Shown piece by piece: positions 18,201-26,591 of a stretch of DNA of 32,756 nucleotides (the stretch's first letter is position 1; every line of letters begins with the position of its first letter). The notes beneath the pieces were generated by a model that was not told the DNA's origin, searched no databases, and saw only the letters and a list, made by a program, of their open reading frames with translations. The translations under genes and the position numbers were made by a program. The stretch comes from JADHUC01 sp964617665 (lineage in GTDB: Bacteria > Planctomycetota > Planctomycetia > Pirellulales > Pirellulaceae), in NCBI GenBank assembly GCA_964617665.1, contig CAZUAH010000098.1, positions 1-32,756 of the forward strand, given 5' to 3'.

Positions 18201-18500
18201 ACACCGCTTGTCGACCGATGGTCGGTACGGATACCGATTCGAGCCCAGACTATGGTACTGGCGGGCGACGTTCTTTTCGCAGCAGGCACGCCCGATGTGG
18301 TGGACCCGGAAGAGCCCTGGGCTGCCTACGATGGTCGTCGAGGCGGGGTGACGTGGGCCGTTTCAACGGAAAACGGAAGCCGACTGGCGGAGTACAAACT
18401 CGACGCGCCGCCCGTCTACGACGGCATGGCTGCGGCGGGCGGGCGACTGTTCGTATCGACCGTAGACGGCAAAGTGGCGTGCTACGGCGACCATCCCTGA
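15270..18500 (+). CDS. Exported methyltransferase-like / PQQ-type beta-propeller protein
   Basis: 1076 residues. Signal peptide about 1-30, then a Rossmann-type methyltransferase-like domain with VHLGCGDGEL (57-66) and RVLTPGGVAV, then the planctomycete signature PWPETIDEWSHWLHDASGN, and two runs of PQQ-like propeller repeats recognisable by LDAASGxxLW-type motifs (VLDAASGDVIW, ALDAASGQELW). A signal peptide ahead of a SAM-binding fold is odd, because SAM is cytoplasmic, so the domain may no longer bind it. The coding sequence also contains simple repeats that read like later insertions: near 15639-15676, 15712-15750 and 17229-17264. All keep the frame and fall in linkers. Function is unknown; propellers of this type bind surface polymers or quinone cofactors in other proteins. 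The gene stands alone, convergent with the sigma factor gene. Confidence 0.9.
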   Translation: MIRAIRRDTLCAAIVPAAFLCLSVAALRAAETTRPRLESGFARKILEETGIKGGLIVHLGCGDGELTAALRAGDSYLVQGLDTDPANVAKARKHIGQRGIYGEVSVREWSGKRLPYGDNVVNLVIRDAGCEIRGEEIRRVLTPGGVAVTLDSRLSTLDSSRKPWPETIDEWSHWLHDASGNAVARDRVVGQPRHLQWTARPKWSRHHNTTPSLNAAVSAGGRFFYIADEAPPEVDNSLPDRYSLFARDAFNGVLLWKIPIDYWGWEAWVQTMYNNFMLGRHMHPTQIQRRLVAVGDRVYVTLGFNAPVSELDAATGRLLRKFDGTENTSEILCYDGRLVLAVNKEPQHAGFIEEDPPTKKEVKVLDLDSGEISWSVGDFEGISVRGSPVQRVTQLTMAVGKEGVFLVEEDCLVGLDLATGKELWRVPRPPRPAEKVVDGYRNDHTNLCTLVYNDGQVIFGQPREQNRRPPWNATQPSDLLVLDAASGDVIWTKEIGSWEYGTPIGIYVTGGLIWVHDRPEEGYQVVGLDPNSGEVKKSFPTEAMFNAGHHHRCTRNKATERFLFTSRRGVEMVDFQNGDIEVNTWIRGECGFGMVPCNGLLYVTPHPCRCFIEEKLSGLYALAPEGKSKRPNVEESKSDTRLERGPAYGEQSDLQPPASGLQSSSWPTYRCDPYRSGATGKVSADLKKAWQAEIGEAPSAPVIADDKVFVASVEEHRVCALDAASGQELWTYTADGRIDTPPTVHRGTVLFGSRDGCVYSVRASDGELRWRLQAAPRQRWVVAHGQVESAWPVHGSVLVVDDVAYFAAGRSSHLDGGIHISAVNPTTGEVLREETVVAEDRSSQKEGGADGALSDILVFDGNAVRMRQIQFGLFDRGESSTTRDRAAKMYVFAAGGLLDDTWFNRIYWAVDRKPLGQLVVADEDSVYGIRAYQRPGDVNAHFKPGTQGYLLFAHDRRQPKLDGAVKQGAKKKPRRGKTPLVDRWSVRIPIRAQTMVLAGDVLFAAGTPDVVDPEEPWAAYDGRRGGVTWAVSTENGSRLAEYKLDAPPVYDGMAAAGGRLFVSTVDGKVACYGDHP

Positions 18501-18512
18501 CGGTCGCCGTAG
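18482..18512. terminator. Hairpin between convergent genes
   Basis: CTACGGCGACC (18482-18492) pairs perfectly with GGTCGCCGTAG (18502-18512) around a nine-base loop that contains the TGA of the upstream gene. There is no T-run on either side, so it may act as a barrier or RNA-stabilising hairpin for both converging transcripts rather than a classical intrinsic terminator. Confidence 0.6.
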
Positions 18513-18519
18513 TTCGAAA

Positions 18520-19512
18520 TCAACAACTTGCGAAGCGTTCCAGCCGAAGCTCTCCTGGGTCTTTCAGGCCGTCGGCCAGTCTCCGTAGAGCTTCGGTTTC
18601 GATCTGTCGAACGCGTTCGCGAGTTAGGCCTAGCTCTTCGCCGATCTCCTTGAGCGTATGCGGGTCGCAACCCTCCAGGCCAAAACGCATCCGCAAGACC
18701 GTGGCCTCGCGAGTATCCATCTTCTCGATCATCTCCATCACGTGCTTCAGTACGTCACTCTCCAGCAATTCGTCCTCGGGAGTCTTGGCTCGTTCGTCCA
18801 TGACCATTTCACCCAGGGACCACCCAGCTTCGGCCTGATCGGTTTGCGGCGTGGAATTGTAGATGCGGATGGCCTTCTTAATGATCGGCAGCTTCTTCTT
18901 TGGCAGACCCAATACGCGAGCGATTTCTTCCGGCGTGGGTGTGCGCCCCAAAGCTTCGCTCAAACGCGAATTGGCACGACGCCACTTCGACAACAGTTCC
19001 ACCATATAGGCTGGGATACGGATTGTCTTCGCCGAGTTGATCAGCGCTCGTTTGATGGATTGCTTAATCCAGTAGCTTGCGTAGGTACTGAAGCGAGTGC
19101 CGACCGTTGGATCGTAGCCTTCCACGGCGCGCAGCAATCCCAAGTTGCCCTCTTCGATCAAATCTTGCAGACCCAGGCCTTTTCCCGAGTATCCGCGAGC
19201 AATGTTCACGACCAATCTGAGATTGGCTCGCACCATGCGGTCACGGGCTTCGGCATCGCCGTTGGCAATCCGAGCTGCCAGCTCCTGTTCGTCTTGGGCA
19301 GATAACAGTGCCGTTTCATTGATTTCGCGCAAATAGGTTTCGAGCGGTGTCTGCGGCGAGGAGTCCGACTTGCGACGGCGGCGCTTGGGACGGGTGTCTT
19401 CTAGCTCTTCATTGACGAAGTCGGTCTTGGGAGTAGGATCTGCATCGGCAGAGTGGTCGTCGTCGGCCAAGCGGCCGAAATCGGCAACATGGTCGGTATG
19501 CGTTAAGTGCAT
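18520..19512 (-). CDS. RpoD/SigA-like RNA polymerase sigma factor
   Basis: 330 residues from the ATG at 19512; the longer open frame to 19674 lacks sigma-like sequence. After an acidic and basic N-terminus (KRRRRK near 45) come region 1.2 (TPLETYLREINETALLSAQ), region 2 (RMVRANLRLVVNIA, GLQDLIEEGNLGL, FSTYASYWIKQSIKRAL), region 3 (IRIPAYMVELLSKW, GRTPTPEEIA) and region 4 with the helix-turn-helix TLKEIGEELGLTRERVRQIE. Region 1.1 is missing, so it is either a short primary sigma factor or a group 2 factor; sequence alone does not decide this. It directs RNA polymerase to -10/-35 promoters. It follows rpsA, but an intrinsic terminator and about 200 bases separate them, so it is probably transcribed on its own. 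Confidence 0.96.
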   Translation of the reverse strand: MHLTHTDHVADFGRLADDDHSADADPTPKTDFVNEELEDTRPKRRRRKSDSSPQTPLETYLREINETALLSAQDEQELAARIANGDAEARDRMVRANLRLVVNIARGYSGKGLGLQDLIEEGNLGLLRAVEGYDPTVGTRFSTYASYWIKQSIKRALINSAKTIRIPAYMVELLSKWRRANSRLSEALGRTPTPEEIARVLGLPKKKLPIIKKAIRIYNSTPQTDQAEAGWSLGEMVMDERAKTPEDELLESDVLKHVMEMIEKMDTREATVLRMRFGLEGCDPHTLKEIGEELGLTRERVRQIETEALRRLADGLKDPGELRLERFASC

Positions 19513-19717
19513 GGGCGTCGGTTCTTTCCGGTGGCACAAGCATCCCGCCTGTGGAAAGGGGCGCCATGAGAATCCTTTCCTGACTTGAACATAGGCAAAC
19601 GGATAGAGCCAGAATCCGCTCGATCCAGCTTCAGTATCGTCCGACGCTGCCCAGCGTCTGCAGTCTGCATGCAAGTCAATGACCTACAACAGTTGTGCGT
19701 CTGCTTACGGAAGTACC

Positions 19718-19754
19718 AAAAAAAACGGCCCCGCCGGTTGCAACCGGCAGAGCC
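19718..19754 (-). terminator. Intrinsic terminator of rpsA
   Basis: On the minus strand a perfect palindrome GCCGGTTGCAACCGGC (19748-19733), extended by GGC and GCC pairs outside it, is followed directly by eight T (19725-19718). It lies about 50 bases after the rpsA stop and is a textbook rho-independent terminator. Confidence 0.92.
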
Positions 19755-19802
19755 ATCAATGCGAGGGAGTTGTGCGGGAATCGCAAGCCGCACAGCCTCA
19801 AA

Positions 19803-21878
19803 TTAGGATTCGGATTCTTTGGTCGACGGCGGTTCGTCGCCCGCATCGGGTGAAGGAGATTCATCGCTCGCTGGAGATTCATCTGTCGGAGTGGAATCTT
19901 CGCTTGCTTCGGATGACGGAGATTCTTCGGACGAAGGAGAATCGTCGCTCGCGTCTGATGACGCGGCCTCTTCGGGCGAAGGAGCTTCTTCGGTCGCCCC
20001 GGACGCCGGAGGTTCTTCTATCGGAGCGGAATCGTCGCTCGCTTCGGCTTGCGGGGCTTCTTCGGACGAAGCGGAATCGTCGCTCGCTTTGGCTGGCGGG
20101 GCTTCTTCAGGCGAAGGCATCGGTGCGATCAGCGGACCGGACGCCCCGAGTCCACCCTTCAGCGGCGCGGCCGGTTCCTGTTCCTTCGGCTTCGCCTGGA
20201 CGTCGTCCTCTTCAGCCCACTCGACGCGCTTTCGCGATAGACCGATCTTCCGCTCCTCGGTGTCGACACGAAGAATCTTTACTTCGATCTCCTCGCCAAC
20301 CTTCACCACTTCTTCCGGATTCTCGACCTTGTGATCGGCCAATTCCGAAATGTGCAACAGACCCTCCAAACCGTCTTCCAATCCGACGAACACGCCAAAA
20401 TTGGTGATCTTGGTCACTTTGCCCTTGATGACCTGACCGGGCTGATAGCTGTTGGGAATGCTCTGAGACCACGGGTCCTCGTCCATCTGCTTCAGACCCA
20501 GGGCGATCCGGCGCCGGTCTTGATCCACGGACAGCACGCGGCAACTCACCTCTTGGCTCTTTTCGAGCATTTCGTTCGGGTGGCTGATCTTCCGCGTCCA
20601 TGACATGTCCGAAACGTGTAACAGGCCGTCGATGCCTTCTTCCAGTTCGATAAAGGCACCATAGTTGGTCAGATTGCGAACTTTGCCGTTGACCGAGGTG
20701 CCTTCCGGATATCGTTCGGCTACGCGGTCCCACGGGTTTTCTTGAGTCTGTTTCATGCCCAGCGAAAGTTGCTGGCCCTTGCGGTCGACACCCAGGATCA
20801 CCACGTCGATTTCGTCGCCAATACCAACCAATTCGTTGGGATGGTTGATCCGTTTGGTCCACGACATTTCGCTAATGTGGACCAAGCCTTCGATGCCCGG
20901 CTCGAGCTTGACGAACGCACCGTAGCTCATCACGTTCACAACCGAGCCGTTGTGAGTCGTGCCCTCGGGATACTTCTCTTCTACATCGTCCCACGGGTTC
21001 GGCTGTTTCTGCTTCAGGCCAAGTGCAATCTTCTGCTTTTCGCGGTCGATGTTCAGGATCACCACGTCGATATCCTGGTCCAACGAAACCATCTCGGACG
21101 GATGATTGATACGTTCCCAGCTCATGTCGGTAATGTGCAGCAAACCGTCGATGCCGCCCAAATCGACAAAGGCCCCGAACTCGGCGATGTTCTTGACCAC
21201 GCCCTTGCGCGTTTCGCCGTCGACCAGTTCTTCCAGCAATCGCTCGCGATCCTCTTTGCGCTGCTTCTCGATCAGCGAACGGCGGCTGACGACGATGTTC
21301 CGTCGCGCTTCGTCGATCTTCAGAACTTCGCATTGGACAAAACGACCGATGTAATCGCCAATATCCGACGGACGGCGGATGTCGACTTGACTGGCCGGCA
21401 AGAAAACGTTGACGCCGATGTCGACCAGCAATCCCCCTTTGATTTTGCGTGTAACCGTGCCGGTGACCACTTGGCCCTCCTCCACGGAATTCATTATGTT
21501 GTCCCACTCGATCAGCTTCTGGGCCTTGCGACGGCTCAGACTGACCATGCCGTGCGGGTCGTCGGCCCGGCCCAATTCATCTTCCAATTCTTCGATCAGG
21601 ACCTTGACGATATCACCGACAGCGGGAGGGTCTTCGTTGGGATCCCATTCATGAAGCGAGATCGTGCCCTCGCTCTTGAAACCAACATCGACAAGTGCCG
21701 AGTCGTCGTCTACGCGGACTACGCGTCCGTCGACGATCTTGTTGACATCAAACTCCTTTTCGGAGTCGAGCAGATCGACGAAGGCGGTGGGATCTTCAAT
21801 TTCGGCCACCGCCGTTTGGAACAAATTGTCAATTTCCTGGTCGCTTTCGAGGCTTCGTATCAGATTTCGGTTTACCAT
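19803..21878 (-). CDS. rpsA: 30S ribosomal protein S1
   Basis: 691 residues. Six S1 (OB-fold) domains are visible, starting near residues 44, 133, 219, 304, 391 and 478. Domains 3 to 6 carry the standard YGAFVxLxxGIEGLLHISEMSW and DRxxxxxxLGLKQ patterns. S1 holds mRNA on the small ribosomal subunit and helps initiation on structured or leaderless messages. After domain 6 comes a tail of about 120 residues, almost entirely Ser, Glu, Asp, Ala and Pro, built from 15-residue units such as ASDDSASSEEAP. This acidic extension is not part of the usual S1 and is probably disordered. A strong terminator follows the gene. The ATG at 21878 has only a weak Shine-Dalgarno. Confidence 0.97.
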   Translation of the reverse strand: MVNRNLIRSLESDQEIDNLFQTAVAEIEDPTAFVDLLDSEKEFDVNKIVDGRVVRVDDDSALVDVGFKSEGTISLHEWDPNEDPPAVGDIVKVLIEELEDELGRADDPHGMVSLSRRKAQKLIEWDNIMNSVEEGQVVTGTVTRKIKGGLLVDIGVNVFLPASQVDIRRPSDIGDYIGRFVQCEVLKIDEARRNIVVSRRSLIEKQRKEDRERLLEELVDGETRKGVVKNIAEFGAFVDLGGIDGLLHITDMSWERINHPSEMVSLDQDIDVVILNIDREKQKIALGLKQKQPNPWDDVEEKYPEGTTHNGSVVNVMSYGAFVKLEPGIEGLVHISEMSWTKRINHPNELVGIGDEIDVVILGVDRKGQQLSLGMKQTQENPWDRVAERYPEGTSVNGKVRNLTNYGAFIELEEGIDGLLHVSDMSWTRKISHPNEMLEKSQEVSCRVLSVDQDRRRIALGLKQMDEDPWSQSIPNSYQPGQVIKGKVTKITNFGVFVGLEDGLEGLLHISELADHKVENPEEVVKVGEEIEVKILRVDTEERKIGLSRKRVEWAEEDDVQAKPKEQEPAAPLKGGLGASGPLIAPMPSPEEAPPAKASDDSASSEEAPQAEASDDSAPIEEPPASGATEEAPSPEEAASSDASDDSPSSEESPSSEASEDSTPTDESPASDESPSPDAGDEPPSTKESES
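19815..20130 (-). repeat. Degenerate 45-bp tandem repeats coding the S1 acidic tail
   Basis: Units around GAATCGTCGCTCGCTT recur at 20029 and 20074 (spacing 45), with looser copies towards 19815. They translate to 15-residue Ser/Glu/Asp/Ala/Pro units. Such arrays often change length between strains. Confidence 0.8.
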
Positions 21879-22065
21879 AGTTCACTCTGATGACTGCTCG
21901 CCATCGGCGATGGCGTTACAAACAGGCATGCTTTTGGGGTAGAAAAGTCAACGGTCGTCATGGGCCGTTACCATAACAGCCGGGTACAATCGGACCAGTG
22001 GAAGCACGTAAATTTAGCAGAATTGCCAAGTTACGACAACCGAGGGATTTGATGGTCCGCCGCTA

Positions 22066-22095
22066 ATTGGCGTGCGTGATGAAAAGCCGCTATGC
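22066..22095 (+). promoter_or_regulatory. Possible sigma-70 promoter of the second PQQ gene
   Basis: TTGGCG (22066-22071) and TATGCT (22090-22095) are separated by 18 bases and lie 43 bases upstream of the ATG at 22138. Each matches the consensus at only about four of six positions. The region between the divergent rpsA and PQQ genes (21879-22137) must hold both promoters; none was convincing for rpsA. Confidence 0.3.
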
Positions 22096-22137
22096 TGTCA
22101 CCGAGTCAGATCAACAACTGAGCAGAGGAACATAGCC

Positions 22138-23421
22138 ATGTTCGACAAAACTCAAGTGAAGGTGTTTGTGATCTTAGCACTCTCAGTCCTCGTGATCTCA
22201 GCTCAGGCGGGCGATTGGCCACAGTTCCGGGGACCACATGGCAACGGCCACGCGGACGGCGAAGTGTTTCCCTCTGTGTGGGGGCCGGATAAGAACATCA
22301 AATGGAAAACGCGGCTGCCGGAGCCGGGCAACAGCAGCCCTATCGTGTCCGGCGACCGTGTGTTTGTGACCGGCACGGAAGACGAAGGACGCACGCGCAG
22401 CCTCTACTGCTTTGATCGCAACACGGGCGATCAACTCTGGGTGCGTTCGGTCAACTTCGGCAAAGCCGAGCGGACGCACAAGACGAATCCCCACGGTTCG
22501 TCAACGCCGATGACGGACGGTCAGCGTGTCGTTGCCTGGCACGGCTCTGCGGGACTGTACTGTTACGATTTCTCAGGCCGTGAGCTTTGGGGTCGAGACT
22601 TGGGGGACTTTGACCACATGTGGGGCTATGGTACTTCGCCAATTCTGCTGCAAGATCGAGTCATCATGCACTGTGGTCCCGGACCACGAGTCTTCATGGC
22701 GGCCGTTGATCTGGAGACCGGAGAGACGCTATGGGAAACCGACGAGCCCGTGGACGGTGACGGCAGCTATAACAAGAACAAGAAGTACATGGGTTCGTGG
22801 GTTACACCCATCGTTGTTTGCATTGACGGAACGATCCAAATCATCTGCGCCATGGCGACGCGAGTGAACGCCTACGATCCCGACACAGGAAAGATCATCT
22901 GGACCTGCGACGGAGTTCGCAGTCCGCGCGGGGATCTCGCTTATTCAGACCCGATCATTGGCGATGGATTGGCAGTATATTTTGCTGGATTCAGCGGTCC
23001 GGCAATGGCGTTCCGCTTGGGCGGTACGGGTAACATTACCGCCACACACCGCCTGTGGCGAACCGAACGGAACCCACAGAACATCGGAACTGGCGTACTA
23101 ATCGGACCGCACGTCTACAAAGCGAACGCCGGCCCCGGCACGCTGCAGTGCGTGGTGGCGGCAACCGGCAAAGAGACATGGCAGGAACGAGTGCCAGGCG
23201 GCAACCACTGGGGATCCGTCGTGTACGCCGCTGGGCGGCTGTACGTAACGAACCAGAAAGGGGCCACTCACGTCTTCTTGCCGAATCCCAAACGATTGGA
23301 ACTCCTGGCCACCAACGAACTAGGCGAAGCCAGCAATTCGACGCCAGCCTTCTCAGACGGCGAAATCTTCATCCGTACCTTCGAGCACCTGTACTGCATT
23401 GCCGATCGGTCTGGCGAGTGA
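22138..23421 (+). CDS. Exported PQQ-like beta-propeller protein
   Basis: 427 residues from the ATG at 22138, with AGAGGA eight bases upstream. Signal peptide about 1-24 (ending ISAQA), then the family hallmark DWPQFRGPHGNG and successive propeller blades (YCFDRNTGDQLWVR, VDLETGETLWETDEP, YDPDTGKIIWTCDG, VVAATGKETWQERV). Proteins of this kind are abundant in planctomycetes and lie outside the cytoplasm. Despite superficial similarity it is not assignable to BamB, as there is no lipobox and no outer-membrane-assembly context. The last 411 bp recur as a truncated copy at 32149-32559, on the far side of the three-gene signalling module. Confidence 0.92.
   Translation: MFDKTQVKVFVILALSVLVISAQAGDWPQFRGPHGNGHADGEVFPSVWGPDKNIKWKTRLPEPGNSSPIVSGDRVFVTGTEDEGRTRSLYCFDRNTGDQLWVRSVNFGKAERTHKTNPHGSSTPMTDGQRVVAWHGSAGLYCYDFSGRELWGRDLGDFDHMWGYGTSPILLQDRVIMHCGPGPRVFMAAVDLETGETLWETDEPVDGDGSYNKNKKYMGSWVTPIVVCIDGTIQIICAMATRVNAYDPDTGKIIWTCDGVRSPRGDLAYSDPIIGDGLAVYFAGFSGPAMAFRLGGTGNITATHRLWRTERNPQNIGTGVLIGPHVYKANAGPGTLQCVVAATGKETWQERVPGGNHWGSVVYAAGRLYVTNQKGATHVFLPNPKRLELLATNELGEASNSTPAFSDGEIFIRTFEHLYCIADRSGE
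23011..23421 (+). repeat. Direct repeat, copy 1 (3' end of the PQQ gene)
   Basis: 411 bp that align without indels to 32149-32559, roughly 90 % identical by eye. Homology starts abruptly at TTCCGCTTGGGCGG and ends at the stop codon; the sequences beyond are unrelated. The two copies flank an approximately 8.7-kb segment. Confidence 0.88.
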
Positions 23422-24293
23422 CGAGAGACGTTTTCCGAAGCGTGTGGTACAGCTTGCTCGCAAACAGTGCAGGCGCTCGACTAGAAGGGCACGGCCAACA
23501 AGCTAACGTACCAAGTCTTTACTCTCTGCCTTTCGAGACACCGATCGTCATTGTAAACAGACGCAAATCCTCGCAGAAGCGTGCCGCTGGGGCTCATTTC
23601 CTGAGCCAGGGAACGAGTGCCTAGCAGGTGGCGTGCATCAAATTCAAGACCAGGACGATCGCGACCATGTGCCTCAGAGCAGTCGTGCATCGGGGGTGGA
23701 ATTGGTGGAGAATGAACGACGAAAGGCCAGTTGGCTGGTGCCGAGACGGAATGACAGGCGTGGCTGATAGATCGAAGTCCGCAAATCTTGATCGGGAAGA
23801 TTTCGAGATTTGATGTCCGGTTTTCGGCGTTTTTTTCGACTACAGACATAGAGGGGCTGATTCAGTCGCAAGGACGACGTGTGCGCCTTAGGCCGTGTGG
23901 GGAGCGGTGCCCGCGGGAGCGTCGCGGAGTGGCGGAAACACGTGGATGAGATGGTGGTTGTCGGTAGAGCCGGGACCGCACCATCGTTGGCACACTGTCT
24001 ATAGAGATCTTTCCAGCAACCGCCAGCATGGCGCATGTTGAAACGCCATCGTTGGTGGGGCATAATTATGTTGTTTCACCGCTAACGGCGAATAGTGTCG
24101 CCATTCCGTGCTGACGGCGTGAATATCAAGAATGTGGCGACCTGCGTGAACAACCTCGGGTGGCGTCCCCATAGGGCTGTTCCAATCCTGCTTTCGATCA
24201 CAGCAGGTCACGATGCAGACTAAGAAACGTCGAGGACGAAATGAACGGTTCACCCATTCCGTTCGTCGGAAACCAAGGAGGTGGACGGCAAAC
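23422..24293. other. 0.87-kb region without a convincing gene, upstream of the signalling module
   Basis: No frame here has a good start or recognisable content. There are small elements only: a GGCTCA/TGAGCC hairpin near 23599-23615, a run of seven T near 23831, and two CCATCGTTGG direct repeats near 23982 and 24048. The promoter of the three-gene module is expected in its last part. Confidence 0.5.
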
Positions 24294-26588
24294 GTGATGT
24301 CCAGCATTGTGAGAGTGGAAGTTGTCGGGTTCGAGCGAGACGGCGTCTGCCTCAGGAGGCCTGGAGCGCGTTCCGGTCCCGAATGGATCGTTTGCTATCC
24401 GGAGATGTTCGCCGACCAGGGAACGATTCGGCGGTACGCAAGCGAGGCACGATGCGGCGACCAACTGTTGCGAGTCGGCGACGTCACCGAGATCGAGCAA
24501 GGCTCCGACGGCCGTTGGACGCGGCGCCCAATCATCCAGAGGGCTCTGGCCGAGGCCGAAAAGGGCGGGATCGTCTCAGCCAAGGTTTCCGAGATCGACA
24601 AAAAGTCGGTCCGCGTCACGACGACGTCGGGGCTGACGGCTCACTGCACGTTCGACCATCTCGAAGGTCTGCTCGACCGAGACGAAGAAGTTCCCGATGC
24701 GAAGGACGTCCCTAAGGTGTTCGCGGGAAAGATCAAGATCGGCGATTCGCTCGTCGGACGCTGCCAACGCTTAGACGAGGAGCGCCTTCAGCTCGACGTC
24801 AGCGGCTATCTTGCTGAACTGGACAGAGAATCACTCGTTCCCAAGTGGCGTCGCGATCTTGCGAGACAGGAGGTTGACGTCCCCGCGATTGAGACGCGGC
24901 CCGCCAAGCCCGAAGGTCATGACGAACAGACATCCCGCCCGTCGATCGCCGGCAAAGTCTTGATTATCGACGACTGGAACAAATGGATCGAGAGCATACG
25001 GCGACGGCTGAAGAGGGTGAACGGGGAGGCGGAAGTCGAGGTCTTGGCAAAGGAGAAGTGGCCGCAGGCCCGTTCCGAGGCCGATCGCATCCGGCCGCGG
25101 TGGATCCTCGTCGACGTGCATCTGGACGAGGATATGCCCCACGAGCAGCAGGGTCTGGAGATCGCAAACGAACTGGTCGCCAGCGATGTGCCCTGGGAGG
25201 TTCTCGTCATCACGCATGCGGACCTTGATCATGTCCGCCACATTCCAGAAGGAGCGCATGGACCGATTTCAAAGTCCAAAGTGATCGAGGCGATGGCAGC
25301 AATCGCCGCAGGCCACGCAGCTGCCGCGATGCCATCGGAGCTTGCAGAATCGACCGACGTTGAGGAACTCACCTATCGACGGTCTCCGCAAAGCACCGAA
25401 AGGCAAATCGAGGCCCTTCTTCGCGAAGCGGAAGCGGACCTCGGCGCGGACTTGGCCGTGCTCGGCTACGATTTCCTCGACGACAAGGCAAGATTTCTCT
25501 TCGGCAGTGACGAAATGCAGATGCGATTCGATCGCTACGCCGAACACCTCCAGAAGTCGCAGATCCGCGACTTGGCGTACGACCCGGCGGAAGAGGCCTG
25601 GAGGCTGTATCCCGCCCCAAGACACGAAGACCCCTGGCACTGGCTGCGGAAGCTGTGGGGCAGCGATCTTCGCCACGCGGTGGGTGTCCGGCTGAACCTG
25701 CCCGACCGAGACTGCGTCGCCGAGCTGTTCGCCTTTTGGACGGAGCCCGACGACGTCTGGCCCGAGGGTCTGGAGGAAATGATCAAGGATCGCACGATCC
25801 TCGACACTTTTCGAGCCTACGGCACCGCGATCGAGGACGCCTGCTGGCACGAAAAGCACGAGAACCAGCTCGATGAAAACCGTAAGGAAGTGGAGAAATC
25901 CCGACGCTCCGAGGACCTCTCGCACGAAGTGAAGACATTTACGGGCGAGTTTCTCGGCATGATCGCGGAACTCCGCAAGCGGTTCGGCGCCGATGACGCC
26001 TCTCTCGACGCCGAACTGGAGCATTGCGAAAGGAATGCGAAGCTCGTCGAATCGCTGACTGACGAAATCCTCGCGCCGGCCCAGTTCGAGCCGGAACGAA
26101 TCCTCCTGGAAGAAATCCTCGACGAATGCGCCGCGAGGTATTCTTCGGCCAGGGAGGAGATCAAGGTCGTGGGGCCGATTGTGAAACCTCAAAATCTGGC
26201 ATTCTATGGGCGAAAAGATCTGCTCGTCCTGATCGTCGACAACCTCCTTCGGAACGCCGTCGCGGCCATTCGAAAGTCGCCGCGTCCCGTCGAGGTAGAC
26301 GGCGCAAAACGCATCGGCCAGATCGTGATCGAGGCCTGCCCAGTTTGCGCGGACAATGCGTTTCTGCAAATCCTCGTTCACGACACCGGGTGCGGGATCT
26401 CGCGCGTTGTGCTGGAACAGATGTACGGACATCACTACAGCACGTTCGGCGGAACCGGCCTGGGTATGGGCATCTGCCGCCGCGCGGCCGCGCGGCTGGG
26501 TGGACGCATCGAGGTGCTGCATACGGCGCTCGGGGCCGGAACCACGTTTCGGATCGTCCTGCCCGCCGCGCCCGAGCCAAAGGAGTAA
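24294..26588 (+). CDS. Sensor histidine kinase with OB/S1-like N-terminus and internal receiver domain
   Basis: 764 residues from the GTG at 24294, chosen because AAGGAGGT lies 11 bases upstream; an in-frame ATG follows at 24297 and another precedes at 24213, the latter adding only a basic, domain-free stretch. Order: OB-like segment (about 1-75); S1-like segment (about 90-170, GGIVSAKVSEIDKKSVRV to DSLVGRCQRLDEERLQLDVS); receiver-like domain (about 220-330) with IIDDW and acceptor Asp274 in LVDVHLDE; a middle, possibly GAF-like region; dimerisation helix with His544 in LSHEVKTF; ATPase domain with DNLLRNAV, DTGCGIS (697-703) and GGTGLGMGI (719-727). The kinase motifs are complete and there is no membrane helix, so it senses something in the cytoplasm. 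First of three coupled genes. Confidence 0.9.
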   Translation: MMSSIVRVEVVGFERDGVCLRRPGARSGPEWIVCYPEMFADQGTIRRYASEARCGDQLLRVGDVTEIEQGSDGRWTRRPIIQRALAEAEKGGIVSAKVSEIDKKSVRVTTTSGLTAHCTFDHLEGLLDRDEEVPDAKDVPKVFAGKIKIGDSLVGRCQRLDEERLQLDVSGYLAELDRESLVPKWRRDLARQEVDVPAIETRPAKPEGHDEQTSRPSIAGKVLIIDDWNKWIESIRRRLKRVNGEAEVEVLAKEKWPQARSEADRIRPRWILVDVHLDEDMPHEQQGLEIANELVASDVPWEVLVITHADLDHVRHIPEGAHGPISKSKVIEAMAAIAAGHAAAAMPSELAESTDVEELTYRRSPQSTERQIEALLREAEADLGADLAVLGYDFLDDKARFLFGSDEMQMRFDRYAEHLQKSQIRDLAYDPAEEAWRLYPAPRHEDPWHWLRKLWGSDLRHAVGVRLNLPDRDCVAELFAFWTEPDDVWPEGLEEMIKDRTILDTFRAYGTAIEDACWHEKHENQLDENRKEVEKSRRSEDLSHEVKTFTGEFLGMIAELRKRFGADDASLDAELEHCERNAKLVESLTDEILAPAQFEPERILLEEILDECAARYSSAREEIKVVGPIVKPQNLAFYGRKDLLVLIVDNLLRNAVAAIRKSPRPVEVDGAKRIGQIVIEACPVCADNAFLQILVHDTGCGISRVVLEQMYGHHYSTFGGTGLGMGICRRAAARLGGRIEVLHTALGAGTTFRIVLPAAPEPKE

Positions 26589-26591
26589 CTC

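Noticed and set aside
20742..21890. 382-codon plus-strand frame opposite rpsA
   Set aside because: Shadow of rpsA; its apparent repeats mirror the S1 domain repeats on the other strand.
22138..23421. Assignment of the propeller protein as BamB
   Set aside because: No lipobox and no outer-membrane-assembly neighbours; the WPQFRGP type is a broad planctomycete family.
23590..23620. GGCTCA/TGAGCC hairpin after the PQQ gene as a terminator
   Set aside because: Short six-base stem, about 170 bases past the stop, with no T-run.
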